Positions 34,391 to 41,972 of a stretch of DNA of 64,000 nucleotides are shown here, in pieces. The translations under genes and the position numbers were made by a program. Source of the DNA: Parageobacillus sp. KH3-4 (GTDB lineage Bacteria > Bacillota > Bacilli > Bacillales > Anoxybacillaceae); assembly GCF_022846435.1 (NCBI RefSeq), contig NZ_AP025627.1, forward strand, positions 2,018,001 through 2,082,000. Direction: 5' to 3'. A model generated the notes under the pieces. It searched no databases. It was not told the origin of the DNA and saw nothing but the letters and a program-made list of their open reading frames with translations. How positions within the stretch are numbered: position 1 is the stretch's first letter; every line of letters begins with the position of its first letter.

Positions 34391-35102
34391 ACCGTCGAAT
34401 ATTTACCGTCACAAATACAAATTTATCATAACGGTGTCGGGAAAAAGAGTACTCAAACGGAAGTCCGTTATTCAAAAATCCGACTTGTTCTAATTCCAAC
34501 ACTGGGTCATCAGGCGCGCATTGCAAGTACATTTGATCTAGTTCATTCGGCTTTGCTGCACGAATTTTTCGATGGGATCCAGCAATCGTTAACCCCAACT
34601 CATTTGTAATATAATTGTAAATCGAAGAATGAAGCACTTTTTCATTTAGCCCTGTAATTAAATTTGTCGGCATATAGGTACGTTCAATGACGTACGGTTC
34701 ATCATCGACATTGCGAAGACGAATCAGATGGTAAACTGGCGTGTTGGTATCAATGCATAAATGTGTTGCTACATCCTCCGGCGGAAACAACACTTCAAAC
34801 GTAATAATTTTGCTTGTTACTTTTCTTCCTTTTAATAAATTGGTCAATCCAAGTGTCTCGTTGCTAGCGACATTGACTTGACCATCTAATATGGCGGATT
34901 TGACAATAAATGTTCCATGCCCGCGTTTACGATATAGCAAGCCTTCCGACACAAGCACATCCAACGCGCGCTTTACCGTCATGCGACTACAGCCAAATTC
35001 TTTGGCTAACGAATGTTCATCGGGAATCGGTTCGTTCGGGGAATATATCCCGTCTTTGATTCGTTTGCGAATTTCGTTCGAAATTTGTTCATATTTTGGC
35101 AT
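34389..35102 (-). CDS. gmuR: GntR/HutC-family repressor, GmuR-like
   Basis: A 237-residue regulator: an N-terminal winged helix (PIPDEHSLAKEFGCSRMTVKR) and a C-terminal UTRA sensor domain (VYHLIRLRNVDDEPYVIERTYMP region, LELEQVGFLNNGLPFEYS region). It is the last gene of a gmuBACDR-type operon, the same place as GmuR in Bacillus subtilis, so it probably represses the operon until a phospho-beta-glucoside binds. The ATG at 35102 (MPKYEQIS) follows AAAGGATG; the ATG at 35111 overlaps that site. Confidence 0.85.
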   Translation of the reverse strand: MPKYEQISNEIRKRIKDGIYSPNEPIPDEHSLAKEFGCSRMTVKRALDVLVSEGLLYRKRGHGTFIVKSAILDGQVNVASNETLGLTNLLKGRKVTSKIITFEVLFPPEDVATHLCIDTNTPVYHLIRLRNVDDEPYVIERTYMPTNLITGLNEKVLHSSIYNYITNELGLTIAGSHRKIRAAKPNELDQMYLQCAPDDPVLELEQVGFLNNGLPFEYSFSRHRYDKFVFVTVNIRR

Positions 35103-35217
35103 TACCGTCATCCTTTATACCGCAATTTTCATCTTTATTGTAATTTTTCTTTTACTTTTACACAATATGTGAGAAAAAAGAGGTTATCCCAAAAGAAGGG
35201 ATAACCATGTTCGTCTA

Positions 35218-36630
35218 TTAAAAGCCGTTGTTCTCCGCAAGCGTTTTAAACCAGTATCCGCTCTTTTTAATTGTACGTTTTCTATTGTTTTCAAGGTCAA
35301 CTGCCACTAATCCGTAGCGATTTTTATAAGCATTCGTCCAAGACCAGTTATCCATAAACGTCCATACGTGGTAGCCTTTAACGTTTGCTCCTTCTTGTAT
35401 TGCTTTATGCACCCATTTTAAATGTTCACGAATAAATCCAATCCGATAATCGTCATGAATCATTCCGTCTTCATCGCGGAATTGTTCTTCTCCTTCGACA
35501 CCCATACCGTTTTCCGAAATAAAGCATTCGATATTACCGTAATTTTCTTTTACATTCATTAAAATATCGTAAATTCCTTTTTCATAAATTTCCCAGCCGC
35601 GGTGAGGATTCATTTTTCTTCCCGGCATCACATAATAGTCAAAAAAGCGCTCCGGCATAAATGGGGCTTCTGGATTTGGGAGATGCTCTTTTGCTTTTAC
35701 ACGACGCGGTTGATAATAGTTAATCCCAAGAATATCGACGGTATTTTCTTTAATTAGCTCCTTATCTCCTTCTTTGGTTGCCGGCAAATATCCATGTTCC
35801 CGTAAAAGGCCGACAAGGTCTTGCGGATATTCGCCTTTTATCGCTGGATCTAAAAAGCTACGGTTGAAAAATAAATCAGCTATATGTGCTGCTTTAACAT
35901 CAGCAGGATGGGTGCTCCGGGGATAAGAAGGAGTTAAATTTAAAATAATGCCAATTTTTCCATCTGGAATGTTCATCTGTTTAAACGCTTGCACTGCTTT
36001 TGCATGGGCTACGATCGTATGATAAGCCACTTGTACAGCTCTCTGGAAATCAATTACATTCGGATAATGGAAATCGTATAAATACCCTCCTTCGACCGGA
36101 ACAATCGGTTCATTATGTGTAAACCATTTTTTTACACGGTCACCAAACAACTCAAAACAAATCTTTGCATAGCGGGCATATGCATCTACCACATCCCGAC
36201 TTTCCCATCCCCCCATTTCTTGCATTGCTAGCGGCATATCAAAATGGAACAAAGTCACAAATGGTTCAATCTCATTTTCTAGCAATTCATTAATGACATT
36301 GTTGTAGAATTGCACCGCTGTTGGATTGACAGCGCCAATACCGTCGGGAATGAGCCGCGACCAAGAAATCGAAAAACGGAACGAATTATGGCCTATTTCT
36401 TTCATTAATGCAATATCTTCTTTGTAACGGTGATAAAAATCGGATGTAATGGAAGGGCCAACGCCGTTAAAAAAGCGATTCGGCTCTTTCTCATACCAAT
36501 GATCCCATATATTCGGCCCTTTCCCCCCTTCGTTTGCTGCTCCTTCAATTTGCGTGGCAGATGTGGCGCTTCCCCACCAAAATCCGTCTGGAAAGCGATA
36601 AAGGATCTCCTGCTTTGTCTGTTGCTTCAT
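35218..36630 (-). CDS. gmuD: 6-phospho-beta-glucosidase (GH1), GmuD-like
   Basis: A 470-residue GH1 enzyme with the N-terminal FPDGFWWGSATSATQIEGA, the acid/base Glu in FTHNEP (near 170) and the nucleophile Glu in ISENGM (near 370). It should split the phosphorylated disaccharide delivered by the PTS. The ATG at 36630 follows GAGGTGGAG; a GTG three codons earlier is inside that site. It is the fourth gene of the operon, 15 bases after the EIIC gene. Confidence 0.93.
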   Translation of the reverse strand: MKQQTKQEILYRFPDGFWWGSATSATQIEGAANEGGKGPNIWDHWYEKEPNRFFNGVGPSITSDFYHRYKEDIALMKEIGHNSFRFSISWSRLIPDGIGAVNPTAVQFYNNVINELLENEIEPFVTLFHFDMPLAMQEMGGWESRDVVDAYARYAKICFELFGDRVKKWFTHNEPIVPVEGGYLYDFHYPNVIDFQRAVQVAYHTIVAHAKAVQAFKQMNIPDGKIGIILNLTPSYPRSTHPADVKAAHIADLFFNRSFLDPAIKGEYPQDLVGLLREHGYLPATKEGDKELIKENTVDILGINYYQPRRVKAKEHLPNPEAPFMPERFFDYYVMPGRKMNPHRGWEIYEKGIYDILMNVKENYGNIECFISENGMGVEGEEQFRDEDGMIHDDYRIGFIREHLKWVHKAIQEGANVKGYHVWTFMDNWSWTNAYKNRYGLVAVDLENNRKRTIKKSGYWFKTLAENNGF

Positions 36631-36645
36631 GATCTCCACCTCTTT

Positions 36646-37956
36646 TTATGACGCATTCTTTGCCGTTTCTTCTTCCTTTTCTTTTTGTAAGTTCATCCGA
36701 TCAATAAATTTTAAGAACGGGAACCAAATAATAAGAACAATCGTAAAGTTGACTAACTGCAAAATTCCCCCTGCCAGCGAATTCGTCGCCATCATTCCGT
36801 TAATAAAGATTGGTACTGTCCACGGAACCGCCACCCCTGTCGAAGGCGGGACAAGACCGGAAGACATCGCTAAATAAGTGACAAATGTAACGATCATTGG
36901 CGCAATAATCCATGGAACCATAATAAGCGGGTTCATCACAACAGGCAAACCGAAAATAATCGGCTCATTTACGTTAAAGATTCCTGGCCCGATCCCCAAT
37001 TTCGCGACTTGTTTCATTTGCTTGCTTTTCATAAAGAAAAGCATGGCAAAAATGACGGCAAGAGTCATTCCCGTTCCACCCATGCCAACCGTATAAACTT
37101 CAATAAACTGCTTGCTAATCACATGCGGAATTTCTCCAGTTTTCGTATACGCATTTAAGTTTTCCAGAGATAACGTATTCCAAATTGGATCCATCACAGA
37201 GTTAATGATAATTTGGCCGTGCAACCCAAAAAACCATAAAATCTGTGTCACAAAAATCGCGATAAGCGTTGGAATAATGCCGCTTCCTAAACCGACTAAT
37301 GGTGCTTGTACTGCATTATAAATGACATCATGCATGTTTGTATTAAATAATTGTGTTATAATAATATTGACGACCAAGAAAACTGTGAGTGTCACCACCG
37401 CAGGAATAAGGGCCGCAAACGATTTTGCAACGGCTGGTGGCACTCCAGCTGGCATTTTAATCGTAATATTTTTTTGCACGACTTTCCGGTAAATCTCTGC
37501 AGCAACAAACGCGGTAATCATTCCAAGGAACATCCCTTTTGCACCTAAACGATCAAGAGGGATGACGCCTTGTACCGCTTCTTTTCCTTCCACATTTAAA
37601 ACAAATGGCGTTAAAATCAAGAAAGAAGCGAGTGCAATAGCACCTCCAAAAATTCCTTCCACCTCATAACTTTTCGATAAATAATAACCGATACCGAATA
37701 CAACGAAAATCGTCATAACTCCCATTGTCGCGTTTGGAGCTACGTTTAAAATTTCCCGCAATGTATTTAAACTGCTTTCGCTCATGACTTTATCAAGAAA
37801 CGGCAAGTTCGCAATAACAACGGCAATCGATCCGAAAATTGTAAGTGGAAACGCTAACATAAACGCATCACGTAACACTTGTAAATAACGGCTGTTATTT
37901 AACTTTCCCGCAATAGGAACCAATATTTTACTTAACTTTTCAAAAGTTTGGTTCAT
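36646..37956 (-). CDS. gmuC: PTS EIIC, cellobiose/oligo-beta-mannoside type (GmuC-like)
   Basis: A 436-residue permease with about ten hydrophobic segments. It carries the lactose/cellobiose-type EIIC signature near FNVNEPIIFGLPVVMNP, where NEP is the substrate-binding loop. It transports the sugar that EIIB phosphorylates. The ATG follows AAGGGGGG. Sequence alone does not separate cellobiose from manno-oligosaccharide specificity. Confidence 0.92.
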   Translation of the reverse strand: MNQTFEKLSKILVPIAGKLNNSRYLQVLRDAFMLAFPLTIFGSIAVVIANLPFLDKVMSESSLNTLREILNVAPNATMGVMTIFVVFGIGYYLSKSYEVEGIFGGAIALASFLILTPFVLNVEGKEAVQGVIPLDRLGAKGMFLGMITAFVAAEIYRKVVQKNITIKMPAGVPPAVAKSFAALIPAVVTLTVFLVVNIIITQLFNTNMHDVIYNAVQAPLVGLGSGIIPTLIAIFVTQILWFFGLHGQIIINSVMDPIWNTLSLENLNAYTKTGEIPHVISKQFIEVYTVGMGGTGMTLAVIFAMLFFMKSKQMKQVAKLGIGPGIFNVNEPIIFGLPVVMNPLIMVPWIIAPMIVTFVTYLAMSSGLVPPSTGVAVPWTVPIFINGMMATNSLAGGILQLVNFTIVLIIWFPFLKFIDRMNLQKEKEEETAKNAS

Positions 37957-37971
37957 GAAACGCCCCCCTTT

Positions 37972-38304
37972 TTATAAGTTTCTCGCTTTAAATAATTCAA
38001 GCATCTCCTTTACTAACTCTTTCATGGACAGTGTCGACATTAAATGGTCTTCCGCATGGATTAACAATAACGTAAACTCGGTATTTTGACCGCCCGCTTC
38101 CTTTTGAACCATTTGAAAGTGAATATCATGCGCCAAACTTAAGTCCGCTTCTGCTTCTTTTAGCAGCTTACTGGCAACCTCCTTGTTTCCAGCACGATAT
38201 TCCCGGAGGGATTGAATGACTTTGCTACGCGCATTTCCGCTATGAAGAATAAGCTGAAACGCAATTTGTTCATTCGTTAATTGCTGAAGATCGATTTTTT
38301 CCAT
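37972..38304 (-). CDS. gmuA: PTS EIIA, lactose/cellobiose type (GmuA-like)
   Basis: A 110-residue helical EIIA. LLLIHAEDHLMSTLS near residue 80 holds the phosphorylated His typical of this family. The stop and start codons of the EIIA and EIIB genes share a base at 38304, so translation is coupled. Confidence 0.92.
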   Translation of the reverse strand: MEKIDLQQLTNEQIAFQLILHSGNARSKVIQSLREYRAGNKEVASKLLKEAEADLSLAHDIHFQMVQKEAGGQNTEFTLLLIHAEDHLMSTLSMKELVKEMLELFKARNL

Positions 38305-38612
38305 TATTTTTCCCCCATTAATTTCAACGCTTGTTCATACGCTTTTTTTCCGTCTGCCATCCCATATGCCACCATATCAATCACATCTACTTTAATTCCA
38401 TATTTTTCAGCTTCTTTTTGAAGCTCACTTTTTAAAAAGCTCATTTGCGGGCCAATTAAAACAACATCCGCTTTCTCCATTTCCTTTTTCGCTTGATCTT
38501 GCCCCACCGCCCAAATTTCTGCTTCTTCCCCAATCGATTTTGCATACTCCTGCATTTTTGTTACCAATAAACTCGTAGACATCCCCGAACTGCAAGCTAA
38601 AAGAATTCGTTT
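38304..38612 (-). CDS. gmuB: PTS EIIB, cellobiose type (GmuB-like)
   Basis: A 102-residue EIIB beginning MKRILLACSSGMSTSLLV, whose Cys is the phosphorylation site. The ATG at 38612 follows AAGGAGG with a spacing of about 11. The frame continues upstream to 38645, within the leader. It is the first gene of the operon. Confidence 0.9.
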   Translation of the reverse strand, partial: KRILLACSSGMSTSLLVTKMQEYAKSIGEEAEIWAVGQDQAKKEMEKADVVLIGPQMSFLKSELQKEAEKYGIKVDVIDMVAYGMADGKKAYEQALKLMGEK

Positions 38613-38645
38613 CATTGTTGATGCAACCTCCTTGCTTTTATCCAA

Positions 38646-38740
38646 TGATACCGTTTACATTTTTAATTATATACAAATATATAAAATTGTCTAGTCATTT
38701 AAAAATTATTTCTTAGTTTTTTAAAATATATTGTATATAC
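38646..38740 (-). promoter_or_regulatory. gmu-type operon promoter with consensus cre and HutC-type operators
   Basis: Minus strand: -35 TAGACA (38688-38693), 16-base spacer, -10 TATAAT (38666-38671). ATGTAAACGGTATCA (38646-38660) matches the cre consensus WTGNAANCGNWNNCA at every position and overlaps the start of transcription. TTATATA...TATATAA forms an inverted repeat around the -10. GTATATAC (38733-38740) matches the HutC-subfamily core GTNTANAC. Confidence 0.78.
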
Positions 38741-38761
38741 TTTTATAAATAACATAAAAAT

Positions 38762-38790
38762 ATCCCTCTCCTCTAAAAAAGGAGGGGGAT
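38762..38790 (-). terminator. terminator of tnrA
   Basis: An 11-bp stem with one G-U pair (ATCCCTCTCCT with AGGAGGGGGAT), with T runs on both strands. It follows the tnrA stop by 5 bases. Confidence 0.85.
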
Positions 38791-38795
38791 GCTTT

Positions 38796-39095
38796 TTATG
38801 AACGAAATCGGAAATGAGCATTCATCTGTCCTTTTAACATTTTTTCCCGAATCTCTTTTGTCATTTCGCGCCGGATTTCCTGCGTCGGAACACCTTCTTC
38901 GCGTTTATCGGCAATCTCCATCAATTGTTCCACATCAGCGAATGAATATTTTCGGATTCCTTTCGAACGGTCCGGAAAAATAAGTTTCCGCTCCTCATAA
39001 TACCGGATTTGGCGCTGGGATAACCCCGTTAACTCACTAACAATGCCAATAGAGATGACTTTTTTAAATTTGTATGAATCGTCCTTATTCGTCAT
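38796..39095 (-). CDS. tnrA: nitrogen regulator TnrA (MerR family)
   Basis: A 99-residue MerR-type regulator with [26 protein letters not shown] and [12 protein letters not shown] (each part of the DNA-binding domain). The C-terminal end [12 protein letters not shown] matches the tail of TnrA that binds feedback-inhibited glutamine synthetase; GlnR lacks this exact end. No glnA is adjacent, which also favours TnrA. The ATG at 39095 follows GAGGTG. It faces two TnrA/GlnR boxes. Confidence 0.93.
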   Translation of the reverse strand: MTNKDDSYKFKKVISIGIVSELTGLSQRQIRYYEERKLIFPDRSKGIRKYSFADVEQLMEIADKREEGVPTQEIRREMTKEIREKMLKGQMNAHFRFRS

Positions 39096-39113
39096 ATCTT
39101 TCACCTCTATAAA

Positions 39114-39183
39114 TGTTATTTTTTATAACATAATTATATCGTTTTTCTTTAATCATTGGCCATTATTGTTAAAAAACTTAACA
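39114..39183 (-). promoter_or_regulatory. tnrA promoter with two TnrA/GlnR boxes
   Basis: Both TGTTATTTTTTATAACA (39114-39130) and TGTTAAAAAACTTAACA (39167-39183) match TGTNA-N7-TNACA perfectly. TATAAT on the minus strand (39133-39138) is the -10, giving a start near 39126. The distal box is centred near -49, the usual activation position, and the proximal box near +4, a repressing position. The -35 is poor, as expected for activation. Confidence 0.85.
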
Positions 39184-39276
39184 TATTTTCTGTTTTTATG
39201 TAAGAAATATTGACAAGATAAATGAGAAATAAAACAAAGCATCATATACTAAAAAGTAAATGAAGGAGGGAAAAAG

Positions 39277-39468
39277 ATGGGGAAACTCATGCGGACGGCA
39301 ATCATCAAACAAAAACAATTTTACATTTACGAGCTCCTGAAAACTGGTTTGTTTCCTGACGCCAACGCACTTCAGCAATGGACAATTCGCGAATTGCGGC
39401 ACGAATACGAACGGCATCAATTACAAAAAAACAGAGGTGGTAAGCGAAATGGACCCGAAAGCTTTTGA
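39277..39468 (+). CDS. small basic protein, FbpA-like (Fur-regulated basic protein family)
   Basis: A 63-residue basic protein: MRTAIIKQKQ, YELLKTGLFPDANALQQW, TIRELRHEYERHQL. The LR.A...K..LI..L...G.Y pattern followed by T..EL..EY is that of the FbpA family. In Bacillus subtilis FbpA belongs to the Fur iron-sparing response. GAAGGAGG lies properly before the ATG. I see no clear Fur box upstream. It overlaps the next small gene by 20 bases. Confidence 0.75.
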   Translation: MGKLMRTAIIKQKQFYIYELLKTGLFPDANALQQWTIRELRHEYERHQLQKNRGGKRNGPESF

Positions 39469-39586
39469 ACTAGCAAAGCGAATCGTAGAACTCGATTTGC
39501 AGCGTGACGCCATTTTCGAGCAGCTTATTCAATTAATTGGTGATCGCGCTTATGAAGTATTAAGATCTGTACAAAATCGGATATAA
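39449..39586 (+). CDS. conserved-looking small protein, 45 aa, unknown function
   Basis: ATG at 39449 follows AGAGGTGG at good spacing. The 45-residue product starts MDPKAFELAKRIVELDLQRD and ends VLRSVQNRI. It is an amphipathic helical protein without a membrane segment. It overlaps the end of the FbpA-like gene in another frame and is directly followed by a terminator, both of which support a genuine co-transcribed gene. I do not recognise a function. Confidence 0.7.
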   Translation: MDPKAFELAKRIVELDLQRDAIFEQLIQLIGDRAYEVLRSVQNRI

Positions 39587-39590
39587 TTGC

Positions 39591-39625
39591 AAAAAGGACA
39601 GCTTGACGCTGCCTTTTCTTTTTTA
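39591..39625 (+). terminator. terminator of the FbpA-like / 45-aa operon
   Basis: A 10-bp stem with one mismatch (AAAGGACAGC with GCTGCCTTT) and a TTTTCTTTTTT tail, directly after the stop codon. Confidence 0.8.
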
Positions 39626-39644
39626 TCCCTTCATTCTCATAGCA

Positions 39645-39680
39645 AAGCTCTTGTCGATAGGGCGACAAGAGCTTGTTTTA
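39645..39680 (+). terminator. second hairpin, possible tandem terminator
   Basis: A perfect 12-bp stem (AAGCTCTTGTCG with CGACAAGAGCTT, loop ATAGGG) followed by GTTTTAGTT on the plus strand. On the minus strand there is no T tract, although it also lies past the alcohol dehydrogenase gene. Confidence 0.65.
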
Positions 39681-39905
39681 GTTACACTCTGACTGATTGC
39701 TGGATCGATCCATTGGACTGGCTTGTACCGCCTTCCGTTTTACCGGTTGATTAATGAACGGGGCGATATCGGCCTTTCGTGGAATCAAAGCGAAGGAAAG
39801 CAGGCAGCTCCCCTTCGCCGCTGAAAAATAGCAAGAAATTTAAAACACGTTCTTGTTCAAATTATAAAATCTCTTGTATTTGCGCAAATCCAAGCGCATT
39901 TCTGT
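39681..39905. other. intergenic region, no gene seen
   Basis: A minus-strand frame of about 55 codons without a start codon or ribosome-binding site ends in TAA near 39680 (last residues DRSSNQSECN). It may be a remnant or chance. No other feature was seen. Confidence 0.35.
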
Positions 39906-41087
39906 TTATTTCGGCTCCGTCACCACACCTTGAAAAGCAGATTGGTAAATCGTCCGTATATCGTCTTCTAACAGCGGAAGCGGACTGCGCGCAAGCAAGC
40001 GTTTTTGCTGAACGGCATCTTTCGTTAAGCTTTCCAATGCGCTCTCTGGGATATTAAATCCGCCGAGCGTTCTCGGGATACCGACATCGCGGACGATTCG
40101 CTCCAGCTCTTCGACACATTTATATGAAGCTTCTTCTTCTGAAAGAAAGCTTGAGTTCCCTCCTAGCGCATTCAAAATATCGGCCATCCGCTTCGCGCAG
40201 CTTTTGCGAATATATCCCATCACATACGGAAGCAATACTGCATTCGATTCGCCGTGGGCGATATGAAACTGTCCGCCTAACGGGTAAGCAAGCGCATGAA
40301 CGCCTGCGACCCCAGCGTTAAAAAACGCCAATCCCGCCAAATAACTGCCGTTGCTCATATCGATCCGCGCCTGCTTGTCCTCTCCGTTTTCCACCGCTTT
40401 ACGCAACGACCGCGCGATCAAGCGAATCGCCTGCAGCGCCAAACCGTCTGACGTCGGGCTTGCATTGACGGATACGTATGCTTCGACCGCATGAGTCAGC
40501 GCGTCAATGCCTGTCGCAGCCGTCACGCGCGGCGGAACAGAAACGGTAAGTTGCGGGTCGACAATCGCTACGTCCGCTAATAAATAATCATGCGTTACCA
40601 CATCTTTTGTCGTATCTAAAGAGAGCACGGAGATATTTGTCACTTCTGACCCGGTCCCTGATGTAGTCGGAATTAATATTTTCGGTAAGCCTTTTTTCTC
40701 GACTTTTCTCGTTCCCGTTAAATTAAGGTAATCGGCTACTTTTCCTTCATGCACAGCCAACACCGCCGCCAGTTTCGCCAAATCCATCGCACTCCCGCCG
40801 CCGACGCCAATCACAAGGTCAAACTCTCCTTTCCTCGTAAAGGAAACTAATTTTTCTCCCGTCTCCAGCGGCGGTTCCGGCACTACATCTGTATAAAGCT
40901 GAACGTCATACCCACGTTGTGCAAGCGGATTTGTTACACGTTGAACGAGGCCGATTTTCTCTAACGCTGGATCTGTTACGACTAATATTTTTTTTGGAGA
41001 AAATCGTTCAACTTCAGGAAGCAAGTTGTCCAATGCTCCCCATCCGACATAGTTTAGCGATGTAAATACAATTCGCGAAACACTCAT
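39906..41087 (-). CDS. iron-type (group III) alcohol dehydrogenase, candidate 4-hydroxybutyrate dehydrogenase
   Basis: A 393-residue group III dehydrogenase: GVGGGSAMDLAKLAA (cofactor), IPTTSGTGSEVTN, ATGIDALTHAVEAYVS, GVHALAYPLGGQFHIAHGESNA with the metal His and Asp ligands. The ATG at 41087 follows AAGGGGAG. It is the last gene of a three-gene operon with an ALDH and a lactonase-like hydrolase. That context suggests it oxidises the hydroxy acid made by the lactonase, for instance 4-hydroxybutyrate to succinate semialdehyde, as BlcB/AttL does in Agrobacterium. The substrate is inferred, not shown. Confidence 0.9.
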   Translation of the reverse strand: MSVSRIVFTSLNYVGWGALDNLLPEVERFSPKKILVVTDPALEKIGLVQRVTNPLAQRGYDVQLYTDVVPEPPLETGEKLVSFTRKGEFDLVIGVGGGSAMDLAKLAAVLAVHEGKVADYLNLTGTRKVEKKGLPKILIPTTSGTGSEVTNISVLSLDTTKDVVTHDYLLADVAIVDPQLTVSVPPRVTAATGIDALTHAVEAYVSVNASPTSDGLALQAIRLIARSLRKAVENGEDKQARIDMSNGSYLAGLAFFNAGVAGVHALAYPLGGQFHIAHGESNAVLLPYVMGYIRKSCAKRMADILNALGGNSSFLSEEEASYKCVEELERIVRDVGIPRTLGGFNIPESALESLTKDAVQQKRLLARSPLPLLEDDIRTIYQSAFQGVVTEPK

Positions 41088-41104
41088 TTCGCTTCTCCCC
41101 TTTC

Positions 41105-41953
41105 TCACTCGTAATAGCCTTCCGTAGATTTGCGGAATTTTTTAAATTGCTCGGAATCATGGCCGAACCATACTTGCGAATTCGTTTCCCGCGCGATCCG
41201 CCGGATTCGTTCGACCGTATTCATATAACCAAGGGAGTCATAAATGATGCCCGGCGGCTTAATCGGCGGTCCGTAGCTTTCCGCTGTATAAATCGCATCT
41301 GAAGCGAGAATGATCCCTCCCGTTTCTGGAAGCTCCACGTGCAATCCAAGCATTCCCCACGCATGGCCGCTTCCGAAATTCAAAATTTTAACCCCTTCAG
41401 CGAGGATAATATTGTCTTCATGACGCTTCACTGTGCGCCATTGAAGGTTATTTTTAATCCATGCATCAATGTCGGCCCAAATATATGCGCCTTCCTTTTG
41501 ATTGCGCGCGTAACATTGGAGGGCGCCGTTGAATTCGTCTTCATGTACAATGATCGTCGCGTTTGTAAACATTTCTAAGCAGCCCGCGTGATCCAAATGC
41601 AAATGCGAAGCAACGACATATTTAACATCTTCCGGTCTTACTTTTAATTGCTCTAGCCGATTGTGGAGATAGCATTCTTCACTTGCCGTCCACGGAAACA
41701 TTTGCTGGGTTGCTTCCGACCATCTCCCTTGAGGCCCCATCGAGTTTGGATTGCAAGAGGTATCAAACAAAATTTTTCCTTCCGGATGGTCAATCAACAC
41801 CGTATAAATCGGAAATTCTACAAACTCTGTTTGTGCGTTCGGATTATGAATCGTCGCCGGATTATGCATCGCGATCATCCAGTTTTTATCCATTCTCATT
41901 CTCCCATTATCCATGACATAAAGCTTTGGATGCGGTTTTATCATGTTGGACAT
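41105..41953 (-). CDS. AHL-lactonase-like metallo-hydrolase (GcL-type)
   Basis: A 282-residue metallo-beta-lactamase fold lactonase. Metal ligands are all present: HLHLDH (His117, His119, Asp121, His122), His197 (GSGHAWG), Asp219 (ASDAIY) and the His of WFGHDSEQF near 265. Sequence and length closely resemble, from memory, the broad-range quorum-quenching lactonase GcL of Parageobacillus caldoxylosilyticus. It hydrolyses N-acyl-homoserine lactones in vitro, and other gamma- and delta-lactones. The ATG follows GGGAAGG. It lies between an ALDH and an alcohol dehydrogenase gene, which points to lactone catabolism. Confidence 0.93.
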   Translation of the reverse strand: MSNMIKPHPKLYVMDNGRMRMDKNWMIAMHNPATIHNPNAQTEFVEFPIYTVLIDHPEGKILFDTSCNPNSMGPQGRWSEATQQMFPWTASEECYLHNRLEQLKVRPEDVKYVVASHLHLDHAGCLEMFTNATIIVHEDEFNGALQCYARNQKEGAYIWADIDAWIKNNLQWRTVKRHEDNIILAEGVKILNFGSGHAWGMLGLHVELPETGGIILASDAIYTAESYGPPIKPPGIIYDSLGYMNTVERIRRIARETNSQVWFGHDSEQFKKFRKSTEGYYE

Positions 41954-41972
41954 AAACCTTCCCTCTCCCCTT

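Noticed and set aside
39681-39905. Minus-strand frame ending DRSSNQSECN as a small gene
   Set aside because: It has no start codon with a ribosome-binding site and no recognisable homology; recorded only as an unassigned stretch.
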